Part shown: positions 16,943 to 24,605 of the stretch, one piece after another | Layout: each line of letters begins with the position of its first letter | Position numbering within the stretch: the stretch's first letter is position 1 | From: UBA7672 sp965279205 | GTDB taxonomy: Bacteria > Pseudomonadota > Alphaproteobacteria > Caulobacterales > Hyphomonadaceae | Direction of reading: 5' to 3' | Length of the DNA: 64,000 nucleotides | NCBI GenBank assembly: GCA_965279205.1 | Contig: OZ257144.1 | Span: forward strand, 186,001 to 250,000 | Program-made: the position numbers and the translations under genes | The notes under the pieces: generated by a model | The model's input: only the letters and a program-made list of their open reading frames with translations | Told to the model about the DNA's origin: nothing | Database searches by the model: none

Positions 16943-17547
16943 GGCGCAAGCGTTCCGCGATCGCGCAACCACTGAAGCAGCGGCAGAAGCGGCATCCCCA
17001 GAATGGAGAAATAATCACCTTCGATGCGGTCGAAGAGTTGCGCGCCCCTGCCCTCGATCTGGTAGCAGCCGACGCTTTCGAATGCCGCGTCGCCGATGGC
17101 ATCGAGATAGTCTTCGAGGAAGATGTCGGAAAAATCGCGCACGCGCAGGCGCGGCCGAGAGAGATGTCGCCAGACCGGCGCGCCTTCGATGCACGCAACG
17201 ATGGCTGACTGCAGGATGTGGGTCTTGCCGCGCAAGCGTCTTAGAATTTCGCGCGCCTCATCGCGGGTGGACACCTTGTCGAGCCCCTGACCATCAAGAT
17301 CGAGCATCTGGTCGCAGCCCAGCACGACGCCGCCATGCGAGATCGAAACCTTCAGCGCCTTGGTTTCAGCCAGCAAATCCGCCTGTTTTGCGACGGTTGC
17401 GCCTTCGGCGCGCAACCCATCTTTAAGCGCGTCCTCGTCTACGCCGGATCCGATCTGCGTGAACTCGAGGCCAACGGCTTTCAGCACGGCCGCGCGGGAT
17501 TTGCTTTTGGAAGCAAGGATCAGGCGATGCTCTGGGCCCGGGGTCAT
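16939..17547 (-). CDS. Maf-like nucleoside triphosphate pyrophosphatase
   Basis: A 202-residue Maf family protein that hydrolyses non-canonical or modified nucleotides to monophosphates. The N-terminal phosphate-binding motif reads LILASKSKSRAAVL, as in the YceF/m7GTP-preferring branch, and the catalytic Asp is in VVLGCDQMLDLDG. The start is either the ATG at 17547 or the GTG at 17553. The latter would overlap the ppsR stop by four bases like the other genes here. Maf at this position next to DUF299 is typical of Caulobacter-like origins. Confidence 0.93.
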   Translation of the reverse strand: MTPGPEHRLILASKSKSRAAVLKAVGLEFTQIGSGVDEDALKDGLRAEGATVAKQADLLAETKALKVSISHGGVVLGCDQMLDLDGQGLDKVSTRDEAREILRRLRGKTHILQSAIVACIEGAPVWRHLSRPRLRVRDFSDIFLEDYLDAIGDAAFESVGCYQIEGRGAQLFDRIEGDYFSILGMPLLPLLQWLRDRGTLAP

Positions 17548-17549
17548 CT

Positions 17550-18371
17550 TCACCGGCCGCCATGCTCCTGGATGATATTGAGGATCGCCGCGGCGGTTTC
17601 CTCGACCGAGCGGCGGCTGACGTCGATGGTCGGCCATTTCATCCGCACGAACAGGCGATTGGCCTGCACGATTTCATCGCGGACGGATTCCTCATCGGCG
17701 TAGGACGTGTCGGCCTGCTCGTTGAGCGACAGCAGGCGATGCCGGCGGATCTGCACAAGACGATCAGGCGAAATCTTCAACCCGACGACGAGTGGCGCGC
17801 CTGGCCCTGTGAGAATCTCCGGCACGTCGACGCCCGGCACGAGCGGGACGTTCGCGGCCTTGACGCCGCGGTTGCCGAGATAGACGCAGGTCGGCGTCTT
17901 TGACGTGCGCGAAACACCAACAAGAACGACGTCGGCTTCTCTCAGTCGATCCGTGTGCTGGCCGTCATCGTGTTGCAGCGCGAAATTGATGGTCTCGATC
18001 CGCGCGAAATATTCGGCGTCGAGGTGATACTGGCCGGCGACCTTGTGCGCGGACTTGAGCCCGAGATAGCGCGACAACATGTTCACAGCCGGATCGATGA
18101 CGGCAAGCGTCGGGGAGCCAAGTTCCCGGCAGCGCTCTTCCAGGCGCGAGCGCAGACCCTCGTCGGTGATGGTATAGAGCACGACGCCGGGCGCGTTCTC
18201 GATCTCCTTCAGCACGCGTTCGAGCTGCTTGGGCGACCGGACCAGATAATAGTTGTGTTCAAGCGGAGCGATGTTGTCGAATTGCGCGCAGGCGGCGCGC
18301 ATCACGGCGTTGAGCGTCTCGCCGGTCGAGTCCGAGACCAGGTGCACGTTGAAATAGGTCTCGAAGGTCAT
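17550..18371 (-). CDS. ppsR: Pyruvate phosphate dikinase / PEP synthase regulatory protein (DUF299)
   Basis: Bifunctional ADP-dependent kinase and Pi-dependent phosphorylase that switches PPDK or PEP synthase off and on. 273 residues from the ATG at 18371, giving the family start FNVHLVSDSTGETL. The P-loop is GVSRTSKT (152-159), followed by TPTCVYLGNRG. The frame stays open for 24 codons upstream, but that extension enters the origin region and lacks the conserved domain. Transcription runs away from the origin, opposite to hemE, as in Caulobacter crescentus. Confidence 0.95.
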   Translation of the reverse strand: MTFETYFNVHLVSDSTGETLNAVMRAACAQFDNIAPLEHNYYLVRSPKQLERVLKEIENAPGVVLYTITDEGLRSRLEERCRELGSPTLAVIDPAVNMLSRYLGLKSAHKVAGQYHLDAEYFARIETINFALQHDDGQHTDRLREADVVLVGVSRTSKTPTCVYLGNRGVKAANVPLVPGVDVPEILTGPGAPLVVGLKISPDRLVQIRRHRLLSLNEQADTSYADEESVRDEIVQANRLFVRMKWPTIDVSRRSVEETAAAILNIIQEHGGR

Positions 18372-18434
18372 CCGGAGCTTGTCGCCGCCTCGCTCCTCCT
18401 GGGAGCGCTTTCCCCAATAGCGCTGGGAGTGGAT

Positions 18435-18443
18435 TGTGGACAA
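18435..18443 (-). promoter_or_regulatory. Putative DnaA box
   Basis: Minus-strand ttgtccaca differs from the consensus TTATCCACA at one position. It is the best DnaA-box match in the origin region and lies about 115 bp from the first CtrA box. Functional relevance is inferred from position. Confidence 0.6.
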
Positions 18444-18558
18444 GCTTGGAGGCTTTTTCCGCTCACGACTCGCTCACACGGTTCTCGACAGGTGGAGAGG
18501 CTGGAGAAGACTCATGAATTCGGCGCCCATGAGTCGCGGCCTGGGGACTCGACTCTCG

Positions 18559-18573
18559 TTAAGGTGTTGTTAA
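18559..18573 (+). promoter_or_regulatory. CtrA binding site 1 in the origin
   Basis: Exact TTAA-N7-TTAA match (ttaaggtgttgttaa). CtrA represses initiation by binding such boxes in Cori of Caulobacter. The second box begins 23 bp away (start to start), so the two sites face the same side of the helix. Confidence 0.8.
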
Positions 18574-18581
18574 CGAAGGCC

Positions 18582-18596
18582 TTAACGAGAGGTTAA
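18582..18596 (+). promoter_or_regulatory. CtrA binding site 2 in the origin
   Basis: Exact TTAA-N7-TTAA match (ttaacgagaggttaa). Together with site 1 it lies in a larger palindrome: ctctcgttaagg (18553-18564) is perfectly inverted in ccttaacgagag (18580-18591). Confidence 0.8.
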
Positions 18597-18700
18597 ACTG
18601 CGCCGCCCTGTCGGAACGTAGCGAGATTCTCGGTGAGTGGCTGTGTGGAGCGTCTGGGGATGGCGCGTTGCACGCACTTATGAACCGACTAAACACCACC

Positions 18701-18737
18701 AGAGTCTTCTTAGATTCAGATTCAATAAGAAGACTCT
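18701..18737. repeat. Perfect 12-bp inverted repeat in the AT-rich part of the origin
   Basis: agagtcttctta (18701-18712) is perfectly inverted at 18726-18737 around a 13 bp spacer that contains a direct repeat of gattca. Four of the ten GANTC sites of the origin lie in this element. It ends 22 bp before the hemE start, so it may belong to the unwinding element, the hemE promoter region, or both. Confidence 0.7.
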
Positions 18738-18759
18738 TTCTTCTCTTCCTGGGTGATGC

Positions 18760-19791
18760 GTGAACGACAGACGTCTGCTTAGAGTACTCAACGGGGAACG
18801 GATGGATCCGGTTCCTGTCTGGATGATGCGTCAGGCGGGACGCCATCTTCCGGAGTATCGCGAGCTGAGAGCGAAGGCGCGCGATTTTCTCGATTTCTGC
18901 TATTCCCCTTCCCTCGCAGCAGAGGCGACGCTGCAGCCGGTAAGGCGCTACGGAATGGATGGCGCCATCCTGTTCGCCGACATCCTGCTGGTGCTCGACG
19001 CCATGGGACGAAATGTTCGCTTCGTGGAGGGTGAAGGTCCGCGTGTTGATCCCGCGACGAAAGCTTCGGAACTTGGACAGGTTCCGATGGAGAATGTTCT
19101 CGCGCGGCTTGCACCGGTTGGCGAGACCGTCGAGCGGGTACGCGGATCGCTCGACAGCAAGACGACGTTGATCGGATTTGCCGGATCGCCATGGACGGTT
19201 GCCGTCTATGCAATCGAAGGCCGCGGCGGCACGGACAAGTCGGATTCCCGCAGGTTTGGATACGAGAATCCGGCCGAACTCGATGGCATGCTGGAACAGC
19301 TGGTCGAGGCGTCAGCCCACTATCTGCTGATGCAGGCAAAGGCTGGCGCAGATGCGCTGATGCTGTTCGAAAGCTGGGCTGAAGGACTGGCCGAGGACGC
19401 ATTCGACCGCTGGGTCATCCAGCCGACTGCGAAACTCGTAAGACGCCTGCGCGCGATGGGAATAACCCAGCCGATCATCGGATTCCCGCGCGGCGCTGGA
19501 GGCCTCGTCATTGATTATGCGGAGAAAACCGGAGTGACGGCGGTTGGCCTCGATACGGCGATCCCGCTTGCGCGGCTGAACGCGTTGCTTCCAAAAGGCA
19601 TGCCTGTGCAGGGCAATCTTGATCCGATGCGCCTGGTGGCGGGCGGGCCGATGCTGGAAAGCCGTGTCCGGGAGATCATCGACGCGCTGAAAGGCCGGCC
19701 GCACATCTTCAATCTCGGCCATGGCGTCACGCCGGAAACGCCGATTGCTCATGTGGAACAGGTGCTTCGCGCTATCCGGAGCCATGCGTGA
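18760..19791 (+). CDS. hemE: Uroporphyrinogen decarboxylase
   Basis: Decarboxylates uroporphyrinogen III to coproporphyrinogen III in haem synthesis. 343 residues. Active-site blocks are PVWMMRQAGRHLPEYR, DGAILFADIL and the substrate-pocket GFAGSPWTVA; the C-terminal FNLGHGVTPETP is also diagnostic. The GTG at 18760 is the only start that includes the conserved N-terminus, and the ribosome binding site is weak. Its last four bases overlap the hemH start (GTGA). It is the classical marker next to the origin in Caulobacter. Confidence 0.98.
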   Translation: MNDRRLLRVLNGERMDPVPVWMMRQAGRHLPEYRELRAKARDFLDFCYSPSLAAEATLQPVRRYGMDGAILFADILLVLDAMGRNVRFVEGEGPRVDPATKASELGQVPMENVLARLAPVGETVERVRGSLDSKTTLIGFAGSPWTVAVYAIEGRGGTDKSDSRRFGYENPAELDGMLEQLVEASAHYLLMQAKAGADALMLFESWAEGLAEDAFDRWVIQPTAKLVRRLRAMGITQPIIGFPRGAGGLVIDYAEKTGVTAVGLDTAIPLARLNALLPKGMPVQGNLDPMRLVAGGPMLESRVREIIDALKGRPHIFNLGHGVTPETPIAHVEQVLRAIRSHA

Positions 19792-20828
19792 GCGCTGAAA
19801 AAATCGCTGTCGTGCTGTTCAATCTTGGTGGGCCGGACGGGCCTGCCGACGTCCAGCCCTTCCTCAAGAACCTGTTCAGCGATCCGGCGATCATCCGCTC
19901 GCCGGCACCGGTGCGCTGGTTCGTCTCGCGCCTGATCTCGAAATCACGGGCGCCATCGGCGCGGGAAAATTACGCGCGAATGGGAGGCGGCTCTCCCCTG
20001 CTCCCTGAAACGCGCAAGCAGGCCGATGCACTCGACGCCGAACTCACGCGGCGCGGCAGAACGGCAAAGAGCTTTGTCGCGATGCGCTACTGGAAGCCGT
20101 ATGCGGCTGATGTGGTGAGCGAAGTTGTCGCCTGGGGCGCAACGAAGGTGGTGCTGCTGCCGCTCTATCCGCAATTCTCGACAACGACGACGGCGTCCTC
20201 GTTCAAGTCGTGGAAGAAAGCTGGCGGGCCCGCTGGCGTTGCAGTCTGCTGTTATCCGGACGCGCCGAAATTCATCACAGCCCATGCGCGAAAACTTCTC
20301 GCGGCGTGGGAAGCGGCTGGCAAGCCGCCGAATGTCCGGGCGCTTCTGTCGGCGCATGGTCTTCCGGAAGTCGTCGTGAAATCCGGCGATCCGTATCAGT
20401 GGCAGGTCGAGCGCACGGCTGCCGCGCTGAAACCCCTGCTGCCGTCGGATTGGGAGATCGAGATCTGTTACCAGTCGCGCGTCGGGCCGCTCAAATGGAT
20501 CGGGCCGGCGACAGACGAGTCGATCGTGAAGGCGGCGAAAGACGGCAAGTCGATCCTGATCCTGCCGATCGCTTTCGTTTCGGAGCACATCGAGACGCTG
20601 GTCGAACTCGACATCGAATACGCCCATCTCGCCGACCAGAACGGCGCCAAGACCTACATTCGCGCCCCTGCTCTCGGCATCGAGACCGGCTTTATCGAGA
20701 CGCTGGCGGACCTCGTCGAAGGCTCACTGGCCGATCCCAACGCCTCGCCCGTGCGTTCATCGTGCGGCAACCGTATCTGTCCGCTAAACTTGCGCGACTG
20801 TCCCAACCGCCGGCCGCAGGCCGCCTGA
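19788..20828 (+). CDS. hemH: Ferrochelatase
   Basis: Inserts Fe2+ into protoporphyrin IX at the inner membrane. 346 residues. The proton acceptor His190 lies in LLSAHGLPE and Glu269 in SEHIETLVELD. The C-terminus has three cysteines (326, 331, 338) in SSCGNRICPLNLRDCPN, and a CC pair lies at 154-155. Caulobacter ferrochelatase is known to hold a [2Fe-2S] cluster with such residues, so this one probably does as well. It starts with GTG in the hemE stop and precedes hemJ by 13 bp. Confidence 0.97.
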   Translation: MSAEKIAVVLFNLGGPDGPADVQPFLKNLFSDPAIIRSPAPVRWFVSRLISKSRAPSARENYARMGGGSPLLPETRKQADALDAELTRRGRTAKSFVAMRYWKPYAADVVSEVVAWGATKVVLLPLYPQFSTTTTASSFKSWKKAGGPAGVAVCCYPDAPKFITAHARKLLAAWEAAGKPPNVRALLSAHGLPEVVVKSGDPYQWQVERTAAALKPLLPSDWEIEICYQSRVGPLKWIGPATDESIVKAAKDGKSILILPIAFVSEHIETLVELDIEYAHLADQNGAKTYIRAPALGIETGFIETLADLVEGSLADPNASPVRSSCGNRICPLNLRDCPNRRPQAA

Positions 20829-20841
20829 AGGAGCCCCAGCG

Positions 20842-21273
20842 ATGTACGACTGGTTTCGCGCCATCCACATCATCGCCATCATCGCCTGGATGGCCGGCCT
20901 GCTGATCTATCCGAGGCTGCTGGTCTACCGGCTGGAAGCGCAGGGAGACGCCCGTTTCGAGGCCGCGATGGATAAGGCGGCCGGCTCGACCCGGAAAATC
21001 ATCCTGATGCCGACCATGATCCTGGCCTGGTTGATGGGCCTCGCACTGATCGGAAATAACTGGCAATTTTATATCACGCAGGCTTGGTTCTGGGGCAAAA
21101 TCCTGCTCGTGGTTGGCCTCTCCGGCATCCACGGTTATCTCGTGGGCCTTGGCGCGAAGATCGCCGCCGGCGAGCGTCCGGTGGAGCCCAAACGACTGCG
21201 GATGCTCAACGAAATTCCCATGGTTATTGCGATTTTTGCGGTGATCCTGGTGGTCGTTCAGCCCTTCGGCTGA
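20842..21273 (+). CDS. hemJ: Protoporphyrinogen IX oxidase HemJ
   Basis: Small membrane oxidase of the penultimate haem step, in place of HemG or HemY. 143 residues with four transmembrane helices. The conserved His9 (RAIHIIAIIAWMAGL) and Lys86 (WFWGKILLVV), which are needed for haem binding and activity in the family, are both present. It closes a hemE-hemH-hemJ run of tightly spaced genes. gagccccagcg precedes the ATG. Confidence 0.95.
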   Translation: MYDWFRAIHIIAIIAWMAGLLIYPRLLVYRLEAQGDARFEAAMDKAAGSTRKIILMPTMILAWLMGLALIGNNWQFYITQAWFWGKILLVVGLSGIHGYLVGLGAKIAAGERPVEPKRLRMLNEIPMVIAIFAVILVVVQPFG

Positions 21274-21305
21274 CCTCTGCGCTGAGCGAATTGCGGCCAA
21301 TTCTA

Positions 21306-21334
21306 TTGACCGTTCGGGCATTTCGCGGTCTAAA
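21306..21334 (+). promoter_or_regulatory. Candidate promoter for rho
   Basis: A -35 hexamer TTGACC (21306-21311) and -10 TCTAAA (21329-21334) with exactly 17 bp between them, in the 164 bp gap upstream of rho. The extended -10 (tctaaagc) is close to the alphaproteobacterial housekeeping pattern. It leaves an untranslated leader of about 95 nt, fitting a Rho autoregulated by its own leader, which is inferred. Confidence 0.55.
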
Positions 21335-21437
21335 GCTTCGTCGGCCGTCCGGTCGGCGTCCTTTCCCAATTTGCCCGTGAACCACCCCGCGCTCCGCGCC
21401 GTTTCCCGGGCAAACCGCAACTGAAATGTAGTTTTCG

Positions 21438-22727
21438 ATGACAGATGACGTAGCTGAAGTGCACGAGCGCGTGCTCCTCAACGATCTCAAGAAAAAAACC
21501 CCTGCCGAACTCCTGGCGATGGCCGAGGAGCTCGAGGTCGAAGGCGCCTCGCTGCTTTCCAAGCAGGAATTGATGTTCGCCGTTCTCAAGGAACTGGCTG
21601 AACGCGAAGTCGAGATCATCGGCGTGGGCGTGGTCGAGGTGCTGCCCGACGGGTTCGGCTTCATGCGCTCGCCGCAGTCGAACTACCTGGCCGGTCCTGA
21701 CGACATCTACGTCCAGCCGCAGATGATCCGGAAGATGGGCCTGCGCACCGGCGACACGGTGGAAGGCACGATCCGCGGACCGCGCGATGGCGAGCGCTAT
21801 TTCGCGCTGGTGCGCGTCGCTACCGTCAACTTCGAGGATCCGGAACGCGCCCGCCACAAGGTGCCGTTCGACAACTTGACGCCGCTTTACCCGGACAAGC
21901 GCCTCCACATGGAGCCACAGGATCCGACGAAAAAGGACCGTTCGGGCCGCGTGATCGACATCGTCGCCCCGATCGGCAAGGGCCAGCGGGCGCTCATTGT
22001 CGCCCCGCCCCGTACCGGTAAAACCGTCCTCCTGCAGAACATCGCGCAGTCGGTCGCTGAAAATCACCCGGAATGCTACCTGATCGTGCTCCTCATCGAC
22101 GAACGTCCCGAGGAAGTCACCGACATGCAGCGCTCGGTGAAGGGCGAAGTCATCTCCTCGACCTTCGACGAGCCTGCGACGCGCCACGTTGCGGTTGCCG
22201 AAATGGTCATCGAGAAGGCCAAGCGTCTGGCCGAGCATGGCCGCGATGTCGTGATCCTGCTCGACTCGATCACGCGCCTCGGCCGCGCCTACAACACGGT
22301 TGTCCCCTCTTCCGGCAAGGTTCTGACCGGCGGTGTCGACGCCAACGCCCTGCAGAAGCCGAAGCGCTTCTTCGGCGCCGCGCGTAACCTTGAGGAAGGC
22401 GGTTCGCTGACCATCATCGCGACGGCGCTGATCGATACCGGCTCGCGGATGGACGAAGTCATCTTCGAGGAATTCAAGGGTACGGGTAACTCCGAGATCA
22501 TCCTCGACCGGAAAGTCTCGGACAAGCGCGTCTTCCCCGCGATCGACATCATCAAGTCGGGCACACGGAAAGAAGAGCTGCTCACCGATCCGAAAGAACT
22601 GCAGAAGATCTATGTTCTGCGCCGCATCCTCAACCCGATGGGCGCCCAGGACGCGATCGAGTTCCTACTCGACAAGATCAAGCAGACCAAGACGAACGGC
22701 GAGTTCTTCCAGGCGATGAACAACTAG
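21438..22727 (+). CDS. rho: Transcription termination factor Rho
   Basis: Hexameric RNA helicase that terminates transcription. 429 residues. The N-terminal helix bundle is followed by the RNA-binding cold-shock-like fold (VEVLPDGFGFMRSP, with the RNP-like GFGF). The ATPase domain has Walker A PRTGKT (191-196) and Walker B VVILLDSITRLGRAYN, and the secondary RNA-binding Q and R loops follow. It starts at ATG 21438, ends in an intrinsic terminator and is typically next to hemJ and mnmE in this lineage, although mnmE here is 5 kb away. Confidence 0.99.
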   Translation: MTDDVAEVHERVLLNDLKKKTPAELLAMAEELEVEGASLLSKQELMFAVLKELAEREVEIIGVGVVEVLPDGFGFMRSPQSNYLAGPDDIYVQPQMIRKMGLRTGDTVEGTIRGPRDGERYFALVRVATVNFEDPERARHKVPFDNLTPLYPDKRLHMEPQDPTKKDRSGRVIDIVAPIGKGQRALIVAPPRTGKTVLLQNIAQSVAENHPECYLIVLLIDERPEEVTDMQRSVKGEVISSTFDEPATRHVAVAEMVIEKAKRLAEHGRDVVILLDSITRLGRAYNTVVPSSGKVLTGGVDANALQKPKRFFGAARNLEEGGSLTIIATALIDTGSRMDEVIFEEFKGTGNSEIILDRKVSDKRVFPAIDIIKSGTRKEELLTDPKELQKIYVLRRILNPMGAQDAIEFLLDKIKQTKTNGEFFQAMNN

Positions 22728-22758
22728 GCTCGTCTCTCTTCCTTTCTGTTTCCAGTCG

Positions 22759-22794
22759 CCCCGCCCTCCTCCATGGAGGGCGGGGTTTCTGTTT
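22759..22794 (+). terminator. Intrinsic terminator after rho
   Basis: Perfect 11 bp GC-rich stem (ccccgccctcc / ggagggcgggg, 22759-22785) with a five-base loop, followed by tttctgttt. It lies 32 bp past the rho stop. Confidence 0.85.
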
Positions 22795-22806
22795 CAGCTC
22801 TTCCCG

Positions 22807-23016
22807 TCAGCCCGCGAGCGCTTCGCGCCGCCACACGATCCGTGGCCGTGATCTTTCCTCCGCCGCTGGCGCAGTCCTCGCCGCCGGCCGCCCCGCGCCA
22901 GCGATACCCAGCCTCTGTCTCAACTCGTCGATCGACAACACGCGTCTGCTCCCTGTTCCTGGGTCCTCGCGCTCCGGCCGCCACACCGCTTGCGCCTGTT
23001 GATGGTTCATCCGCAT
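22807..23016 (-). CDS. Hypothetical small protein (69 aa)
   Basis: The frame reads as a soluble, basic protein with a predicted helix VLSIDELRQRLGIAG in the middle and a terminal RIVWRREAL. Two ATGs lie at the start (23016 and 23010), and gagg lies eight bases upstream. It is divergent from the 83-residue protein gene and would share its intergenic region with the 18 bp palindrome. No family was recognised, and codon usage is only moderately typical, so it may be spurious. Confidence 0.4.
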   Translation of the reverse strand: MRMNHQQAQAVWRPEREDPGTGSRRVLSIDELRQRLGIAGAGRPAARTAPAAEERSRPRIVWRREALAG

Positions 23017-23087
23017 TCACCAGTCCTCTCGTTCTGCCGTATTGCCAATATCGGCGAACGGAGTTACCAAAGCACAAACAAGATAGG

Positions 23088-23105
23088 TACCTTGGTACCA
23101 AGGTA
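23088..23105. promoter_or_regulatory. Perfect 18-bp palindrome, probable operator
   Basis: taccttggtaccaaggta is a perfect dyad centred between 23096 and 23097, eight bases before the ATG at 23113. A related half site (gttaccaaag) lies about 25 bp upstream at 23063-23072. The position between promoter and ribosome binding site is typical of a repressor site. Autoregulation by the downstream ribbon-helix-helix-like protein is possible, as is control of the divergent small gene. Confidence 0.55.
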
Positions 23106-23112
23106 GAAAATC

Positions 23113-23364
23113 ATGGCGGATTACGAGACGGATCGCACGCAGACGGGGGTGCGCATCGCAACGCCGGTGCTGAAAGTCCTGCGCGCGCTGGCCGACTACA
23201 AGAATATGAGCCTTGGCGAGCTGATCGAAGGCGTCGTGCTGCATGCGTTCGACAACAAGACGCCGTTCTCGAAGGAGACGCTGCGCGTGGTTGCACAACT
23301 GCGTGAGGTCTACGGGCTCGAACTCACCAGCGCCGATGCGCACGCCGTGAAGAAAGACAAATGA
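23113..23364 (+). CDS. Small ribbon-helix-helix-like protein
   Basis: 83 residues. A short N-terminal strand (TGVRIATPVLKVLRALA) followed by two helices (MSLGELIEGVVLHAF and SKETLRVVAQLREVYG) fits a ribbon-helix-helix or similar small DNA-binding fold, but this is inferred from pattern only. The stop overlaps the next gene start by four bases (ATGA). The 18 bp palindrome directly upstream suggests it could regulate its own operon. Confidence 0.6.
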   Translation: MADYETDRTQTGVRIATPVLKVLRALADYKNMSLGELIEGVVLHAFDNKTPFSKETLRVVAQLREVYGLELTSADAHAVKKDK

Positions 23365-23827
23365 GTTCGCTTACAACTGATGTGGAGATCGAGCGAGTTG
23401 CCGGCGCGATGATGGCCTGCGCCTTGCCCGCAGTCGAATGGACGCATGCCGCGCACTGGGCGACAGCGCTCTGGCTGATCGCACGGCGGCCGGACCTGCA
23501 TCCGCCCGCCGTGATGCCCGGCCTCATCAGCCGCTATAATGAATCCTGCGGCAACCAGAACACGGCGCAGCCGGCTATCATGAGACGATCACCCAGGCCT
23601 CGCTTCGGGCTGGCCTTGCCGTCCTGGCCGATGCTCCGGCGAGAGAGCCGGTGTCGGCGTCGCTGCAGCGACTGCTCGCCTCCCCTCTCGGCCGGTCCGA
23701 CTGGCTGCTCGCCTACTGGAGCAAGGGACTGCTGATGTCCGAACGGGCCCGCCGCGAATGGGTGGAGCCGGACCTCGCCCCGTTCGCGTTTCCCGACTAT
23801 CGGGACCGGCCAGCACGCGAGGCCTGA
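23361..23827 (+). pseudogene. Conserved hypothetical gene with a -1 frameshift
   Basis: The first frame gives MSSLTTDVEIERVAG...THAAHWATALWL...MPGLISRYNESCGNQN and then loses its protein-like character. From 23564 onward the +2 frame continues with GYHETITQASLRAGLAVLA and ends ...FAFPDYRDRPAREA at 23825-23827. Joined, this matches a recurring alphaproteobacterial hypothetical family with AHW, RYNE and GYHET blocks. One missing base near 23562-23564, possibly ggg reduced to gg, would explain the break. It may be a true mutation or a sequencing error. The gene overlaps the upstream small gene by four bases, implying a two-gene operon. Confidence 0.75.
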
Positions 23828-23863
23828 AGGCGCCGCTCCCAAAGGTGTGATAGCAGGACCCGC

Positions 23864-24472
23864 ATGTCGCCATCGCCGCTCTTCGTCACCGACCTTTACC
23901 GCGCCGCGCTCAATGACAGCCGCGAGCTCAATGCCGACCTTCTCGATGCGGCGAAGATGCTGGCGAAGGAGGACAAGGCGGGCCGAGCCTGGTGCAAAGA
24001 GCATGGGTATCAGGGGTACACGTCCTACGCGTCGCTGGATGACCTGGTCACGCGGGCGACCTGCTTCGACCAGCTGGCGCGCCTGATGAAGCTGCATGCC
24101 GACCGGTTCGCCGACCAGCTGCAGATGGACCTGCGCGGCAAGCGGCTGAAGCTCGACAATATCTGGGTCAACGTCCTCGAGCCCGGCGGATCACACAGCG
24201 GGCACATCCATCCGCACTGCGTCCTTTCGGGCGCCTACTATGTCCGGGTTCCTGACGGCGCTTCGTCGCTGAAGTTCGAGGATCCGCGCCTGCCGATGAT
24301 GATGTCGGCCCCTGCTCCGCGCGAGGATGCGGACGAGGCGCGGCGCCGGTTCGTCTATGTCGCTCCGAAGGCTGGCGACCTCCTGCTGTGGGAAAGCTGG
24401 CTGCGCCACGAGGTTCCACCGAACCGGGCGGCTTCCTCCCGCGTCAGCGTGAGCTTCAACTACCGGCTCTGA
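23864..24472 (+). CDS. TIGR02466-type 2OG-Fe(II) oxygenase-like protein
   Basis: A 202-residue cupin-fold protein. The iron-binding pattern is visible as SHSGHIHPHCVLSGAYYV in the centre and a distal His in WESWLRHEVPPNR, followed by SRVSVSFNYRL, where the Arg would bind 2-oxoglutarate. Members of this family are predicted hydroxylases of unknown substrate, often from marine alphaproteobacteria. It lies between two frameshifted genes but is itself intact. Confidence 0.85.
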   Translation: MSPSPLFVTDLYRAALNDSRELNADLLDAAKMLAKEDKAGRAWCKEHGYQGYTSYASLDDLVTRATCFDQLARLMKLHADRFADQLQMDLRGKRLKLDNIWVNVLEPGGSHSGHIHPHCVLSGAYYVRVPDGASSLKFEDPRLPMMMSAPAPREDADEARRRFVYVAPKAGDLLLWESWLRHEVPPNRAASSRVSVSFNYRL

Positions 24473-24605
24473 ACGGCCCGATCCGTAATTCACGTTCTGC
24501 GGAGCCGCCACCTGCACAGCTTGCGGGCTGTGACCACGGGCCTACGCTTCGTCCCAGTCCGGACCCCGTCAGAGGGTTTTGGGGGACACCGTCAGGGAGA
24601 GGAAG

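Larger units (their letters stand above)
18372..18759. other. Predicted chromosomal replication origin (Cori-like)
   Basis: A 388 bp non-coding segment between divergent ppsR and hemE, the position of Cori in Caulobacter crescentus. It holds two TTAA-N7-TTAA CtrA boxes, a DnaA-like box one mismatch from TTATCCACA (ttgtccaca on the minus strand, 18435-18443), three CCCCA-type motifs that resemble weak DnaA boxes (tttcccca at 18409-18416, and tgggga at about 18543 and 18655), ten GANTC sites, and an AT-rich stretch of about 55 bp (18690-18745) that could unwind. Two perfect inverted repeats flank these elements. dnaA itself is not in the window. Confidence 0.85.
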
